From Lingula anatina (lineage: Eukaryota > Brachiopoda > Lingulata > Lingulida > Lingulidae): a stretch of DNA of 64,000 bases. A program made the translations under genes and the position numbers. The stretch is taken from the NCBI RefSeq assembly GCF_001039355.2, contig NW_019775436.1:1048085-1112084 (forward strand). The letters run 5' to 3'. The notes below the pieces were generated by a model. It did no database searches and had not been told where the DNA came from. It saw only the letters and a list, made by a program, of their open reading frames with translations. Below, in pieces: positions 23,499 through 34,979 of this stretch (the stretch's first letter is position 1; each line of letters opens with the position of its first letter).

Positions 23499-24399
23499 CA
23501 GTTATAAACAGAAATACAGATTGTGGAATAATAGGTTAAAATTTAATGGTTTATCCTGTGAACCAAAACACTCACTTAGTTCGATAAGTCCCAGAATTTT
23601 CCAAAGACATTCATTCATTTAATGGCAATCTTTGGCTTCTGTGTCCAATGTTGGCCTTTTCAGACCAAAAGGATCGAGGTTCTTTGGAACCCCCTCTCAG
23701 ACCCTGCTTCGCCCCCCCCCCCCCTTAGTTTTGCATACAGCATACGCTGTCCTTATCAAGCCACCAGTTGGCATGGTTATGCAGCTGTTGAGGGATTGGA
23801 GTTTAAGCAAACCCTGAAGCTCCGAGTGGTACTTCCGTTTATCATTGAATTCTGTGGTACGGGAGTTATATTTACAATTTTCGAGTAAATAATGTAAGTC
23901 ATAAGTAAATATACAGTGTTTGTAGCTCGCCGATTTGTATTTCAATCACGATGCAAGCTGCATTCAATCGACCTCGTAACCAGGTTTTTAGGATTTTTAC
24001 AATCAGATTGCAGGGGCGTAACCAGACCTTTAAAAATTGTACGCACAGATTTTAAAAATTCCCAGCAAAATGTAGACTAACGCAAGAGATGGAGGACAGC
24101 GTAATTACAGCATATCAGGGCCGTAGCCTGAGCAAAATGCCAGGGGGGNTGGTATATACCTGTATACACTTGTATATATGTCTTCTTTAAGAATAACACG
24201 ATGGGTTGCACTTGATAAAACAGCAGCACTGTATTAGCACATAAAGCACGCACACAACATAGACAATATACCTTACATGCAATGAATATTGTTTTGCATA
24301 CTAAATATAAAAAATACATACCTGAGATGGGGCGGGGGTGCAGAAGGGACAGTTGCTCCCCCTTCTCCCTCCCAATACACACGCGCGCGCGCGCACACG

Positions 24400-24441
<42 letters not shown>

Positions 24442-24541
24442 CATCAGACACACGAAGCCTACGGTCCTGCATACGTTTTCAAAACGACCCCTGGCCCCAC
24501 AAGCCAGTACACCCAATGCAAACAACGCGCCCTCTTTTACC

Positions 24542-24575
24542 TATATAAAAGCAACACAGCACTCGTGCTAGCGAG
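24542..24575 (+). promoter_or_regulatory. TATA-box promoter of alkaline phosphatase (copy B)
   Basis: TATATAAAAGC at about 24543-24553 lies about 165 bp upstream of ATG 24709, so transcription would start near 24575. In copy A the aligned bases read TACACAAAAGC, which loses the TATA box. Confidence 0.5.
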
Positions 24576-24708
24576 TAAGGTATCCGGGTCAGGAAAGCAA
24601 TCCCCATTTCAGCCGGGTCAGGAAAACAATCACCGTTTCAGCATTCCAGCACCACCAGCCACTGACTGGCAAGGAAACTCGCTCCGCGGGCAAACTATAG
24701 CTATTAAA

Positions 24709-27700
24709 ATGAGACAGGCGTTCTGGGTTCTTGCACTGGCATGCGTCTTTGTTACGGTGGATTTACAACGTAAGTATAAACCTGACTTTCCAAAAGTGTC
24801 AACTCTGTTATGAACGTGCGTTTAAGGGATAGGTCGTGCACTGCTAAGGTTGCTTGGGTGTTTCGTCCCAAAAATAAAACCGGGTTGTCCTATAAAGCTG
24901 TTAAGCAACATTTAAACCTTACCTTGGACTTGGTATTTTACTTTTACTGAGGAAATTTTGGAAAATCTGTTTGGCCTTAAAAACCGTCTCAAGTGGCGAA
25001 TATTTCTGAACAAATGTTTGGACAAATTATAATGGAATAATCCCAACATTCTACGGTTAATGGCTTCTAGGCACATATGAAAAGTACAAAGATTACTTCG
25101 GGCCTTTGCCCTCTCAGGTTGCCTATATCCTTTACCAGGCCTAGGGTCACAATGGTTTTTCACTACATATTCACATATATAAATGTCACTGGCTGCTTCG
25201 TGACAAGTTTCTCTGCTGAGGAAAATCCCACATTATTCGGGGCTGATGGTTAATCTGCGGCTCTGGTAGAGGGTACAGGTACAGCCAACATTTACCACCA
25301 GTTATAAACAGAAATACAGATTGTGGAATAAGAGGTTAAGATTTAATGGTTTATCCTGTGAACCAACACACTCACTTAGTTCGATAAGTCCCAGAATTTT
25401 CCAAAGACATTCATTCATTTAATGGCAATCTTTGGCTTCTGTGTCCAATGTTGGCCTTTTCAGACCAAAAGGATCGAGGTTCTTTGGAACCCCCTCTCAG
25501 ACCCTGCTTCGCCCCCCCCCCCCCTTAGTTTTGCATACAGCNNNNNNNNNNNNNNNNNNNNNNNNNNNNNNNNNNNNNNNNNNNNNNNNNNNNNNNNNNN
25601 NNNNNNNNNNNNNNNNNNNNNNNNNNNNNNNNNNNNNNNNNNNNNNNNNNNNNNNNNNNNNNNNNNNNNNNNNNNNNNNNNNNNNNNNNNNNNNNNNNNN
25701 NNNNNNNNNNNNNNNNNNNNNNNNNNNNNNNNNNNNNNNNNNNNNNNNNNNNNNNNNNNNNNNNNNNNNNNNNNNNNNNNNNNNNNNNNNNNNNNNNNNN
25801 NNNNNNNNNNNNNNNNNNNNNNNNNNNNNNNNNNNNNCCTTATCAAGCCACCAGTTGGCATGGTTATGCAGCTGTTGAGGGATTGGAGTTTAAGCAAACC
25901 CTGAAGCTCCGAGTGGTACTTCCGTTTATCAATGAATTCTGTGGTACGGGAGTTATATTTACAATTTTCGAGTAAATAGTGTAAGTCATAAATAAATATA
26001 CAGTGTTTGTAGCTCGCCGATTTGTATTTCAATCACGATGCAAGCTGCATTCAATCGACCTCGTAACCAGGATTTTGGAATTTTTGCAATCAGCTTGACT
26101 TGTGTTTTAGGAAAGCACACTTGAACAAATTAGTTCCGTATTCCCTATGTTTATCTAGATGGCACATTTAACTTATCATCAGCCGACGCTGGGAGGGCAA
26201 ACTGCACCCAAGTTTGAAATGGGCTTACTCACGCAACGTTACGAAAACAAGAGAAAACATGCTATTAGAAGCCAGTGTCCAATGTAGAAGGGGCGATGTG
26301 AGCAGCTGTCAAATACGACTAGCTCATAACAGGGGCCATTCTAATCACCCTGTTATCCCCCCTCGCCATTGTAATCACGACAAGTTGAGATACGTTAAGT
26401 TCAATGGTTACGAGCATATCGAAGTCAGACTAGTTTGGGTTGTAATAACTTAGGCAGATCTATCTTCGGACTTTGGCATTCGCCGTGCCTTTTTTTTTAA
26501 TCAGACAAAACTTATCGGATTTCATTAATATCAAATATTCAAAACGTAGTTAGCTATCCAAAAGTTTAACCAAGACAAAGTGTGTGACCACCCCCTCCAA
26601 ATAAACGAGTTACTTTACAGTCGTCATCAAGTAAAAATTGCATAAATTACTCTTTTTATTTATACGCATCTTATACTGGTATTCAGGTAAGGCCGAGGAG
26701 TGGTATTAGTATACGCATACTTTGTATAACGGCGTGTAATATGAAACTTTCTTTTCACGCATGATATGCAAAAAAACATGAACTCGCAATCCTTAGGTTC
26801 ACTAAGACCCCATTCCCATAGACACCATTCGTCCCAACGGGCATTATTCATACACGAGCAGGCATATGATCATTTATTACATAAACGTATATACAGACAC
26901 ATGACGTTGAGTTATTATTATGATAATACATGACAGCGCTATTCCTATCTTTGAATCTGTAATTCTTGTACCCCAGGACCCATTCTCATAGACACAATAT
27001 CGGTCCCATTAATGGGAATGGGACGTAACATATAGTTATACATTAGTTTAACCGTATAATTTTCATATAAATCACCCTTTTCCCGGCTCTCATTCACGTA
27101 TGTCAAGAAGTATGGATGATGCCCTACCTCGCATAACTTAGACAGATATACACGCCGCTGTGAAAAGAAATAATCATTTTTCCAACACAAACTCTTTGCC
27201 CCGGGGGATGGTTTGAACCTAGGGCTCATTCCCAATGAAATGATCGTTCTACGTAGATCGATCCAACTTCGCGGGGACTCTCGCTGAGTGCAATCAGATA
27301 AACTGATAAATAACGTTTAATTGTTTTGTGAAGCTGGTCGAGAAGACGGTGAAGTGTAATTGGAAAATCAAACCAAACACAAATGTCGCCATAAACACCA
27401 AGCTTATGTGCGATAACTGCATGTTTTAAGCATCTTTTAAAAATAGGCCCCTACCTTATTTACACATTCTACAAATTAAAATACATTCTACATATCTATT
27501 TCTCTTAATCTCACTACTTTCATGTCATACACAGGGCCTCAGCAACTCAAGGACTACTGGATGGATCTCGGCCAGAGAAAACTCAGAGAGAAACTGAACA
27601 CCAAACCGAACACTAACGTCGCCAAGAACGTCATCATATTTATAGGAGACGGGCTGGGAGTGTCAACAGTGACAGCGGCTCGGATCCACAAGGGACAGTT

Positions 27701-30700
27701 ACAAGGCAAAACAGGGGAAGAGGGGAGTCTGTTTTTCGAGAATTTCCCGTATGTCGGGTTGTCTAAGGTATGTAGGTGACATAGGCTTCATTCAGAATAC
27801 GGGACTGACTAGTCCGAAGGTCAAATATGGCCAACCCACTTGAAAAGATATCGATGGATATTTCTTCAGTGTCTGTCAGCGGATTAGACGGCAAGCTTTG
27901 TAATGGGTCGCCAAATTTGACCCTCGGACTAATTAGTCTCCTATTCTGAATGGTTCCTAAGGCCCCATTCCCATAGCGTCCATCAGTCTACGTAGACCGA
28001 TCCAACTCTGCAGGACTCTCGCGGAGGGCAGTCAGTTTAAGTTTTTATGGTTATTTCATCTTAAGCTCTGTCAAATCTCAGTCTCTTGTAGGAAATCACT
28101 ATGTTTTTCGGGTATTTCTTCCCAAGACGACCTTCCCGGCGCATAGAGTTTTATTGTTATTGCTGAGATGCTAGCCCCACCTCACGCGGATTCTCGCTCG
28201 TTTTCCTTTCTCACGTGACGTCGGATGAAAGGGTTCCCACAAAGAAATTTTCTCTTTTTCTTGTATGTACTCAAACGTAATTATTCTCAAACAAATTGAA
28301 AGTCATCATGGGGTAATCAACTCCAACTATGAAAATGTATTAGTACATGTAGAGTCAAAAACTATAAATGTTAAACAGCTGTTGCATGCATACATAACAT
28401 GGAATCGTTATTTCTAGACGTATAACACGGACCGGATGGTCAGCGATTCTGCAGGAACAGCCACGGCCATCTTGTGTGGCGTCAAGACCAAATTTGGGCT
28501 GATTGGTGTGGACGACCGCACCTCGTTTGGTAACTGCACCTCAGAAGAGGGCGCCTCGGTAGATTCCATACTGAAATGGGCAAACGCTGAAGGTGATGTT
28601 TATTGATCATTCTCAATGAAACTATCGTTCTACGTAGATTCATCCAACTCTGCGGGGACTCTCGTTGAATGCAATCAGCTTAACAGATTTTAATCTGTTT
28701 AAACATCCCTCCTCTTGCCTTTGAGTGCAATTCAGAAAAACCGGTCGTTATACGAGTGCGTTGGTAACAATAGGAGGCCTGTTAAACTATTAACCTGAAT
28801 GCATTCAGCGGGAGTCCCCACGGAGTTGGATCGATCTACGTAGAACGATGTTTTCATTGGGAATGAGCCCTTACTTTTATGTCTGGAGCATGTGCTTCTA
28901 GTGACAGATTTATACTGACAACCGACTTCGCTTGCGTACCTGCCTTTTCTAAATTTTAGTAAATTTTAGATTTTTTTTGCCTATGTAATAATACTGATTC
29001 AACACTTGTTTATTAAACAGTACATATGTTTGTTAAAAAAAAAATAAATGGAATATTTTTACAGGCAAGTCCACCGGTATCATCACCACGACTCGCATAA
29101 CGCACGCCACCCCCGCTTCGGGGTTCGCCCATTCTGCTAGCAGATACTGGGAAGCAGACGCAGATCTTCCTGCTGACGCGCGCGGCACGTGCACCGACAT
29201 AGCAAAACAAATGATCGAAGGAGATGGAAGTTTTATCAAAGTAAGTTGGAGGCGCAGTTTAAACAAGGAAGGTTTTATGATGTTTTGAAAAGTGTTGGAC
29301 AGCACTCACAACTTGGCATGGTTATCGTATCTGAATGCAATAACGGAGGATTATATAGCCCTACCCTAAATATGGACACCGCAACCAGCTCTGAGAAAGG
29401 ATATAAATAAATTAAACCCAATAAACTGGAATTAAGTAAAGAGAGAGACAATATAGTTAATTCAGTCAAAAGAAAATTGATAATTTTTTTTAATAAACAA
29501 AAACGAACAAACAAACAAACAAACAAACAAACAAACAAAAAACCGTCTTCACCCAAAATTCCCAATGACGGGATTTTGGATGAGTGTAAATTAAGTTTTT
29601 CCTTAAATTCGTTAATTGAACTTTTACCGTTCTCTTAACTCCCAGTAGAAGTTACTAGAACACAGACGCAGTGACCGCCATTAATAACCACTGTGCATCG
29701 GCAAAACTTGGTCTAAATGCAAACAACCCTAGCCTCATATTATACTTGACCGACGTCCAAAAGAACAAACAAATCATGTTGATCTTGTCAACAAAGTTAT
29801 GTTTAGGACTAAGCTCATTTGTGATGCAATACCACGCCTGCATAATGGAGAGAGACTCCCGTCTACCTTCACTAAAATGATTCCCTACAATTGCTAAAGA
29901 GATGCAATATGAAACCTACGTACTACCGACAGGGATGCGTTAAAATTGCTACATTTTAACAAAATCATTTGAGCTTAGAGAATAAAATGTGGCGTTTGGT
30001 GGTTCTTTGATGTTTCATCCTCTTGCAATTGTATTTATTTACCAACCTAACAATTTTTTCATCATTTTCAAAATATAATCTTCCTTTATAGTATGTATGT
30101 ATGTATGTACGTAAACTGAGTACAGTATGCTTACATACAATCTTATTAGGCATCTCATTGTTTATATAAATTTATTAGCTGCTATTGTACATAGTAATGC
30201 ATATGCATGTATTATTGTATGTGCGGACAGAATCTGTGAATCGGGCCTTTGTCCAATAGTGTATTTTCTCGTGGAGAATTGACAGATATTATTCCAGATT
30301 TCAATTTCAATTACGAAAGATGAACGAAAGAGATACGAAGGTCTCTGTTATACGTTTGAAGTGAACTTTGTTTCAGGTTATTTTAGGAGGAGGTAGACGG
30401 CAGTTTTATCACAGAAACGAAAGCGATCCAGAATACCCAAATGTGAAAGGAAAGAGAACGGACAGAAATCTGATCAATGTAAGTATTGTGAAAAATTTGT
30501 TCCCTTTTATATTATTAAACCAAAGAGGCAGATATCTATCTATTTGATTAAACAGAATAAGTCCAGAATTGTAAAAATGAAGAGCAGTTGTAAAACGTGA
30601 AATCGCGGTAGAAGGGCGCTATACTAAATTCTGGAACCCATTAACATTGCTTGCTGTCGTAAATGAAAAACAAGAGAAATCTAGTCTCACAGGTGAAAGG

Positions 30701-31251
30701 TTCCGGTGTGCCTATATAACCACTCACTAGGTGGACAGCCGTTCCCTTCGGACCTCTGTAACGAAACTGGGGGTCAGTGTAAAAGAAAGTCCGCCCTCCA
30801 TTTAGTTATAATGGTTAGGGTTAGCCTGACCTAAGTGGGTCAAAATCTAGGGCCAGGCTTATCTGTACAAATGCATGGGAAGCGGACTCTCATGGGGGAC
30901 TCTCTGTCACGTTACTCAGGTGTGTCTATATAACATTCATTACGGCGGACACCCCCTTCGCCCCCGTTCTTGCCGACGAAATACTAAAAAGTACAGTAGG
31001 GACAGCTGATGGCCACTTTCAAAGTAACCCTTTTACAATAAATGCACAACGTTGATAAAATATACGTGTGTTTTCTTCAGCAATGGCTCCAAGCTAAAGC
31101 TGACATGAATATGAGAGCCGAATATGTCTGGAACAGCACTGGGTTCAACAGCGTAGAGCCCGCAGATGTCGACTTCTTAATGGGTATCTCATCTCTCTCT
31201 TTCTCTCTCTCTTTATTTCTCTCTCTCTCTTTCTGTCTCTCTTCCTCCCTT

Positions 31252-31299
<48 letters not shown>

Positions 31300-33624
31300 G
31301 CAGGCACGCACTGCCCTTGCACCACTCTTAAATTTCAGTACAGAGTGAAAGTAAATTTAACCTCACAGTCAACCACCATGCGGTATTCCAACACACGTCA
31401 CACACAATTGTAATGTTGAAAATCTACTTTTCTTTCCCCCTTTCTAGGACTATTTGAGCCGAGTCACATGCAGTATGAAGGTGAAAGGAACCATGACATG
31501 GAGCCGTCCTTGGCAGAAATGACCGAAAAAGCCATCAAAATACTGAAGAAAAATGCCAAGGGATTTGTTCTCCTTGTCGAGGGTGAGAAACAAGGCTTAT
31601 ATTTACAATTAAATTTTGAATTCTGTGGAGTTCCTACACGGACTCTTAATACATTTTAGTGCGTTTTGGAATGGATACACCTTTTTTATACTCAACATTC
31701 GCCCTGGGATCATAATAGTCCCTTCGTTGCAACTGCAATTATACACACAATGGACAATAGAAGTGTCACCCAATGAATCAGAGTAATCAAATAATAATCA
31801 AGTAATCAATAATCAAAGTAGGCAGATCTTGAGTAGTTATAACGCCTGGTCTACATTTTTTTATTTTTTGGAATTTGATGTTAATAAAATGATACCAGGA
31901 GCATATCATTCCACAGTCATTTATCTCCCCCAAAGTATTGGCTCAGTAGGGGTGACACTTCTATTGTCCATTGTGTGTAATTTAAGGCGGATCTAGAGTT
32001 TTGCTTAAAATGAGTATATAAAAAATGTTGTATATATACCACATTGCACTGTAGGCTATGCTATTTATTTTGCTTTGACATTGAAATGAAATATACTTCC
32101 ATACTGGATCTTATGTTTCGGAACGGAGGTCACAACACTTTGACCTCAGTAGCCCTTCTTCAGTTTTTCAACTTTTTAATTCTCGTCTAGGTGGAAGAAT
32201 AGACCACGGCCACCATGCGTCGTTAGCTCGCCATGCGGTCACAGACACCATCGCCATGGAGGCGGCGGTAAAAAAGGCGGCGGAACTCACGAGCGCCAAC
32301 GACACGTTGACCGTGGTCACTGCAGACCATTCTCACGTTTTCAACATCGGCGGATATGCCGGACGGGGGATCCCTATTTTGGGTAATTGACATGTTATTA
32401 TCAGAAATGTGCGACTTGATTAAGGGACATTGTTCTTTTCGACTTACAGTGTTGTATCCAGTAAGGTGTAATTGGTAGAATCATCCGCCAGGCAAGTTTG
32501 AAACGAGGCTCAATTTCTGTGCAACATTTACCGCTCTGCTACCCTCTACCAGGGCGAGTGATAGATTTTTTACAGATATTCACAGATATGTCTCTAGCTA
32601 GATAGATGGTCATTTAGGGCTCAACTCAGGGTACCGGTCTGCCATGAGGCGGTCGTTTTTCTACAGTTATTACCATGCTTGTCAACTTGTTTTCTGTGGA
32701 CGGTTGCATACCGTACCTATAACAATGTGTGTGCCATAGATTTTAAGCGACCGAACGACAAAAACAGTTTCGAATAGAAGAAACTAAGTACCTAAAAATT
32801 GAGATCTTCAGGATTTTTTCTTTCTTTTTCTGTATTTTTTCCTTACAAAAAAGTTGTATACAGGCTATATATAATCTGTCACTGAAAGCAATGTTACCAA
32901 CATTTCCAGGTGTTAATGATGCAGAGAGCGACAAGAACGGCGTTCCCTACACTGTGCTATCGTACGGGAACGGCCCTGGGTACACGGCTCCACGCGAGGA
33001 CCCGACCACCGTCAATACATGTAAGTACAGGATTGTTATTTATCACCTTATATTAACGGTTAAAATGTAGGGTTAATCGTAGATTTTTTTTTCAATGGAA
33101 GGTGATGGGGTAGTGTACAAAATGTAGTGAATGATCTCATAAGAGGTTTGTATTTATTTAATCTATCTTCTATCAAGCACGTAATACAAACAAGTTTATT
33201 TTGCAATTGACTATTTTTACTTTGATTTGATTCGTTATTCGATAATTTTATTATCTAAAATCATAAAGAAAGAAAAAGAGAAAGTAAAAGAAACAAACTG
33301 ATGACAGAAATTTAACATTTTTCAGCATCATGGAACTACGTGTACCAAAGCGCAGTTTTGACAGCCTCAGAAACTCACGGAGGAGAGGAGGTGCCAGTTT
33401 ACGCGCAAGGCCCCATGTCTCACCTCTTTGATTTTGTATATGAGCAGAGTTACATCGCACACGTCATGGCGTACGCGGCGTGTGTGGGACCGAACAAAGA
33501 CCACTGCAAGATGGCGCCACCAACCCCAACCACTTCCGGTGGATCTTCTTTAGAGTTTTCTGTGACAAAGGCATTGGTTGTGACGAAAATGGCAGTCGCT
33601 GTGATGGTAGCAGTCATTCTTTAA
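24709..33624 (+). CDS. ALPL: Alkaline phosphatase, GPI-anchored (tissue-nonspecific type)
   Basis: Secreted, membrane-anchored metallo-phosphomonoesterase. Ten coding exons: 24709-24769, 27535-27767, 28418-28592, 29065-29240, 30377-30478, 31081-31183, 31448-31582, 32191-32382, 32910-33020 and 33326-33624; total 1587 bp, 528 residues, close to the 524 of human ALPL. All phases join. Residues 1-20 are a signal peptide. Metal and catalytic motifs are present in order: IFIGDGLG (metal Asp), [10 protein letters not shown] (nucleophile Ser), [35 protein letters not shown] (Mg Glu, Zn Asp/His), VTADHSHV (Asp/His) and SETHGGEEV (His). The C-terminus has a SGGSS-like omega-site region and a hydrophobic tail, as for GPI attachment. 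Several N-glycosylation sequons (NCT, NES, NST, NDT) are visible. Exon 1 is duplicated at 22909. Vertebrate-style subtype assignment is uncertain. Confidence 0.95.
25542..25837. other. Assembly gap (296 N)
   Basis: Run of N in alkaline phosphatase intron 1, copy B. In copy A the flanks CATACAGC and CCTTATCAAG are separated by only ATACGCTGT, so the missing sequence is probably about nine bases unless this haplotype has an insertion. Confidence 0.95.
26097..27534 (+). other. 3' part of alkaline phosphatase intron 1
   Basis: No exon supported. Contains the palindrome TCCCATTAATGGGA (27004-27017), two related CCCATTCYCATAGACAC segments (about 26808 and 26990), and at about 27221-27305 a single arm related to the 28607-28868 fold-back element. 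Confidence 0.6.
27221..27305 (+). mobile_element. Solo arm of fold-back element family A
   Basis: Starts CTCATTCCCAATGAAATGAT, then TCTACGTAGATCGATCCAAC, then GGGGACTCTCGCTGAGTGCA. This matches each terminal arm of the element at 28607-28868. No opposite arm is visible nearby, so it is a truncated copy. Confidence 0.6.
27784..27957. mobile_element. Fold-back element B (MITE-like)
   Basis: Terminal inverted arms of about 54 bp: left 27784-27838 and right 27904-27957. Shared motifs are CATTCAGAATA, GACTAGTCCGA or AATTAGTCCGA, and GGTCAAATATGGCCAACCCA or its variant. Total 174 bp with no coding capacity, typical of a small non-autonomous DNA transposon. A related arm may lie at about 37567-37630. 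Confidence 0.65.
27958..28035 (+). mobile_element. Partial arm of fold-back element family A
   Basis: Abuts element B. It reads CCCCATTCCCATAGCG, then TCTACGTAGACCGATCCAAC, then GGACTCTCGCGGAGGGCA, a diverged version of the 28607-28868 arm. No matching opposite arm. Confidence 0.5.
28607..28868. mobile_element. Fold-back element A (MITE-like, about 77-bp arms)
   Basis: Left arm begins TCATTCTCAATGAAACTATC, then GTTCTACGTAGAT, ATCCAACTCTGCGGGGACTC, and a GAATGCAATCAG end. The right arm is its reverse complement with about 85-90% match by eye. The spacer is about 110 bp. It lies 14 bp after the exon ending at 28592, so it has inserted at the very start of an alkaline phosphatase intron. Confidence 0.75.
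30753..30920. mobile_element. Fold-back element C (weaker)
   Basis: Arms of about 45 bp, CCTCTGTAACG...AAAGTCCGCCCTCC and the reverse complement of GGAAGCGGACTCTCATGGGG...GTTACTCAGG, moderately diverged. A direct repeat GGTGTGYCTATATAAC flanks it (30705-30720 and 30919-30934), 214 bp apart. It could be a decayed fold-back transposon or two units of a larger repeat. Confidence 0.45.
31190..31298 (+). repeat. (CT)n microsatellite
   Basis: Interrupted CTCTCT/TTTCTCT run starting a few bases after the donor of the exon ending at 31183. Confidence 0.9.
31737..31983. mobile_element. Fold-back element D (MITE-like)
   Basis: Inverted arms of about 34 bp: 31737-31771 contains CACACAATGGACAATAGAAG, then TGTCACCC; the reverse complement is at 31950-31983 with only one or two differences. 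Total 247 bp, AT-rich centre, no coding capacity, in an alkaline phosphatase intron. Strong arm identity suggests recent activity. Confidence 0.7.
32464..32525 (+). repeat. tRNA-derived SINE fragment (possible)
   Basis: Contains GGTGTAATTGGTAGAATCAT, then CCGCCAGG, then AGTTTGAAACGAGGCTC, resembling a tRNA A-box region and a degraded anticodon arm. No convincing B box or tail. Confidence 0.3.
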
Positions 33625-34647
33625 CGGATACATCTTTAGGCATCATTTCTTTACACAGTTATAGTTTTTCAAAGAATTATAGCAGAATTGAAGCATTCTA
33701 ATTTTTTTGGGAACATTTTCTTTTTACTTTATCCTTTCCTTTTTTTCTATACAAGTGCATAATCTCAAAGTCAGACACGCTTCGTTTACACTCAAATCGC
33801 TGTGATTTCAGTAAGATGATAGCATTTACACGTTTATATTATTTGATAATCCACATTTTTCTGTTTTAGTGATTTAAACAAAGCAACTCTTGTTTTAGCT
33901 TTTTAGCCCTTACTTCAATAGGTTACATTTTTGCTATCTACATAACCACACTGCAGAATATTCATATTTACCCAGAGAGATATTCAGTATTTGATATTTG
34001 AATAACAAAAAGGATATATAATATAAATAGGTTAATATAATATAAATAGAAAATTATAGGAATATTTATTTGTTAAGATTAACATCAAAATAAGATTTTC
34101 ATAGCGATGTTAAAATGATTTAATATTCCAATGCAACAGAATTTGAACTTAGATTAAATCATGGAAATACATCATAGGAGGAAAAACGCACACACAAACA
34201 CAATCAATAACGCCTGTAAAAAGAAACCAGCTTTTTTTCAATCAAGCAAAACCACTCGGTTAATTTAAATCGAAACTAAAAGTTTGGCGGTTATTGCGAC
34301 TAGTTGTAGAGACTGGCGGTGTTGGACGGCGAAAACATTGGCAAAGTCACAGACAGATACAATGAAGATATAAGGGTATATACAGATAGAAAGGGGATTT
34401 TTAAATCTCTGCCTAAGCTGCTGGCTGTGCAGGCATATTAGTCGACTATGAACAGCCGTTTGCTTAGCAACCGTTTTTGACTTATTTCTTCCAATCTTAC
34501 GTTGGTGTATAGAAAACAAGAATCGGTCAACTTAATAAACACTTGATGTCAGTCCAGTATTTTGTAAACAACCACTGAAGAACTCCAGGCTCTATTTTTT
34601 ATCACAGCATCTCTTATTCATTTTTACATGTATTGTTATTGATGAAT

Positions 34648-34653
34648 AATAAA
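34648..34653 (+). terminator. Poly(A) signal, alkaline phosphatase (candidate)
   Basis: AATAAA about 1 kb after the stop at 33624. An equally good AATAAA lies at 34534. The choice between them is not settled by the sequence. Confidence 0.35.
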
Positions 34654-34897
34654 AGATAGAAATACGCTGAAAAGGTGTTAAGAAGTGTTTATTTTTATGC
34701 TATCAAAACTTGAACATATGTACTCATCATAAAATTATAAAAATAGAAATCTTCATCTGTAAAATGGTGTTGTGCATATTACAATGAAATTACACATCGT
34801 GACTGGGAACGTATCGTGATTAATTACAGCATAATGAATTTTCTTACAGAGACAGTCAATGTTAAAAATACAGTACTTTAAAGTGTCAACAAAATCA

Positions 34898-34903
34898 TTT
34901 ATT
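34898..34903 (-). terminator. Poly(A) signal of GSTK1
   Basis: AATAAA on the minus strand, 77 bp beyond the GSTK1 stop codon at 34980-34982. Confidence 0.55.
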
Positions 34904-34979
34904 TATACTGTAAAATCACTTTTGCCCTCATAGGGCACTGCTCCTGGCTTCTTCGTTTTTCAAATCCTCACAATTTAAT

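Larger units (their letters stand above)
22111..24008. repeat. Large direct duplication 2, copy A
   Basis: Copy of 24151-26096 (offset about 2040 bp) carrying promoter, exon 1 and part of intron 1 of alkaline phosphatase. It differs by scattered substitutions and by about 260 bp present here (about 22268-22528) and missing in copy B. A lone N at 24149 lies two bases before copy B. Confidence 0.9.
24151..26096. repeat. Large direct duplication 2, copy B
   Basis: Second copy of 22111-24008. It contains a 296-bp run of N (25542-25837) where copy A has only nine bases. It is contiguous with the rest of the alkaline phosphatase gene. Confidence 0.9.
33625..34979. other. 3' UTR and convergent intergenic region, alkaline phosphatase/GSTK1
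   Basis: AT-rich. Holds the alkaline phosphatase 3' UTR on the plus strand and the GSTK1 3' end on the minus strand. Candidate plus-strand poly(A) signals AATAAA occur at 34534-34539 and 34648-34653. No further gene supported. Confidence 0.6.

Noticed and set aside
24289-24813. Long open frame of 174 codons overlapping the alkaline phosphatase exon 1
   Set aside because: Most of it translates a (CA)n tract and promoter DNA. Only the last part is the real signal-peptide exon, which has its own ATG at 24709.
26945-27235. Minus-strand 96-codon frame
   Set aside because: Falls on repeat arms and has no family similarity that I can recognise.
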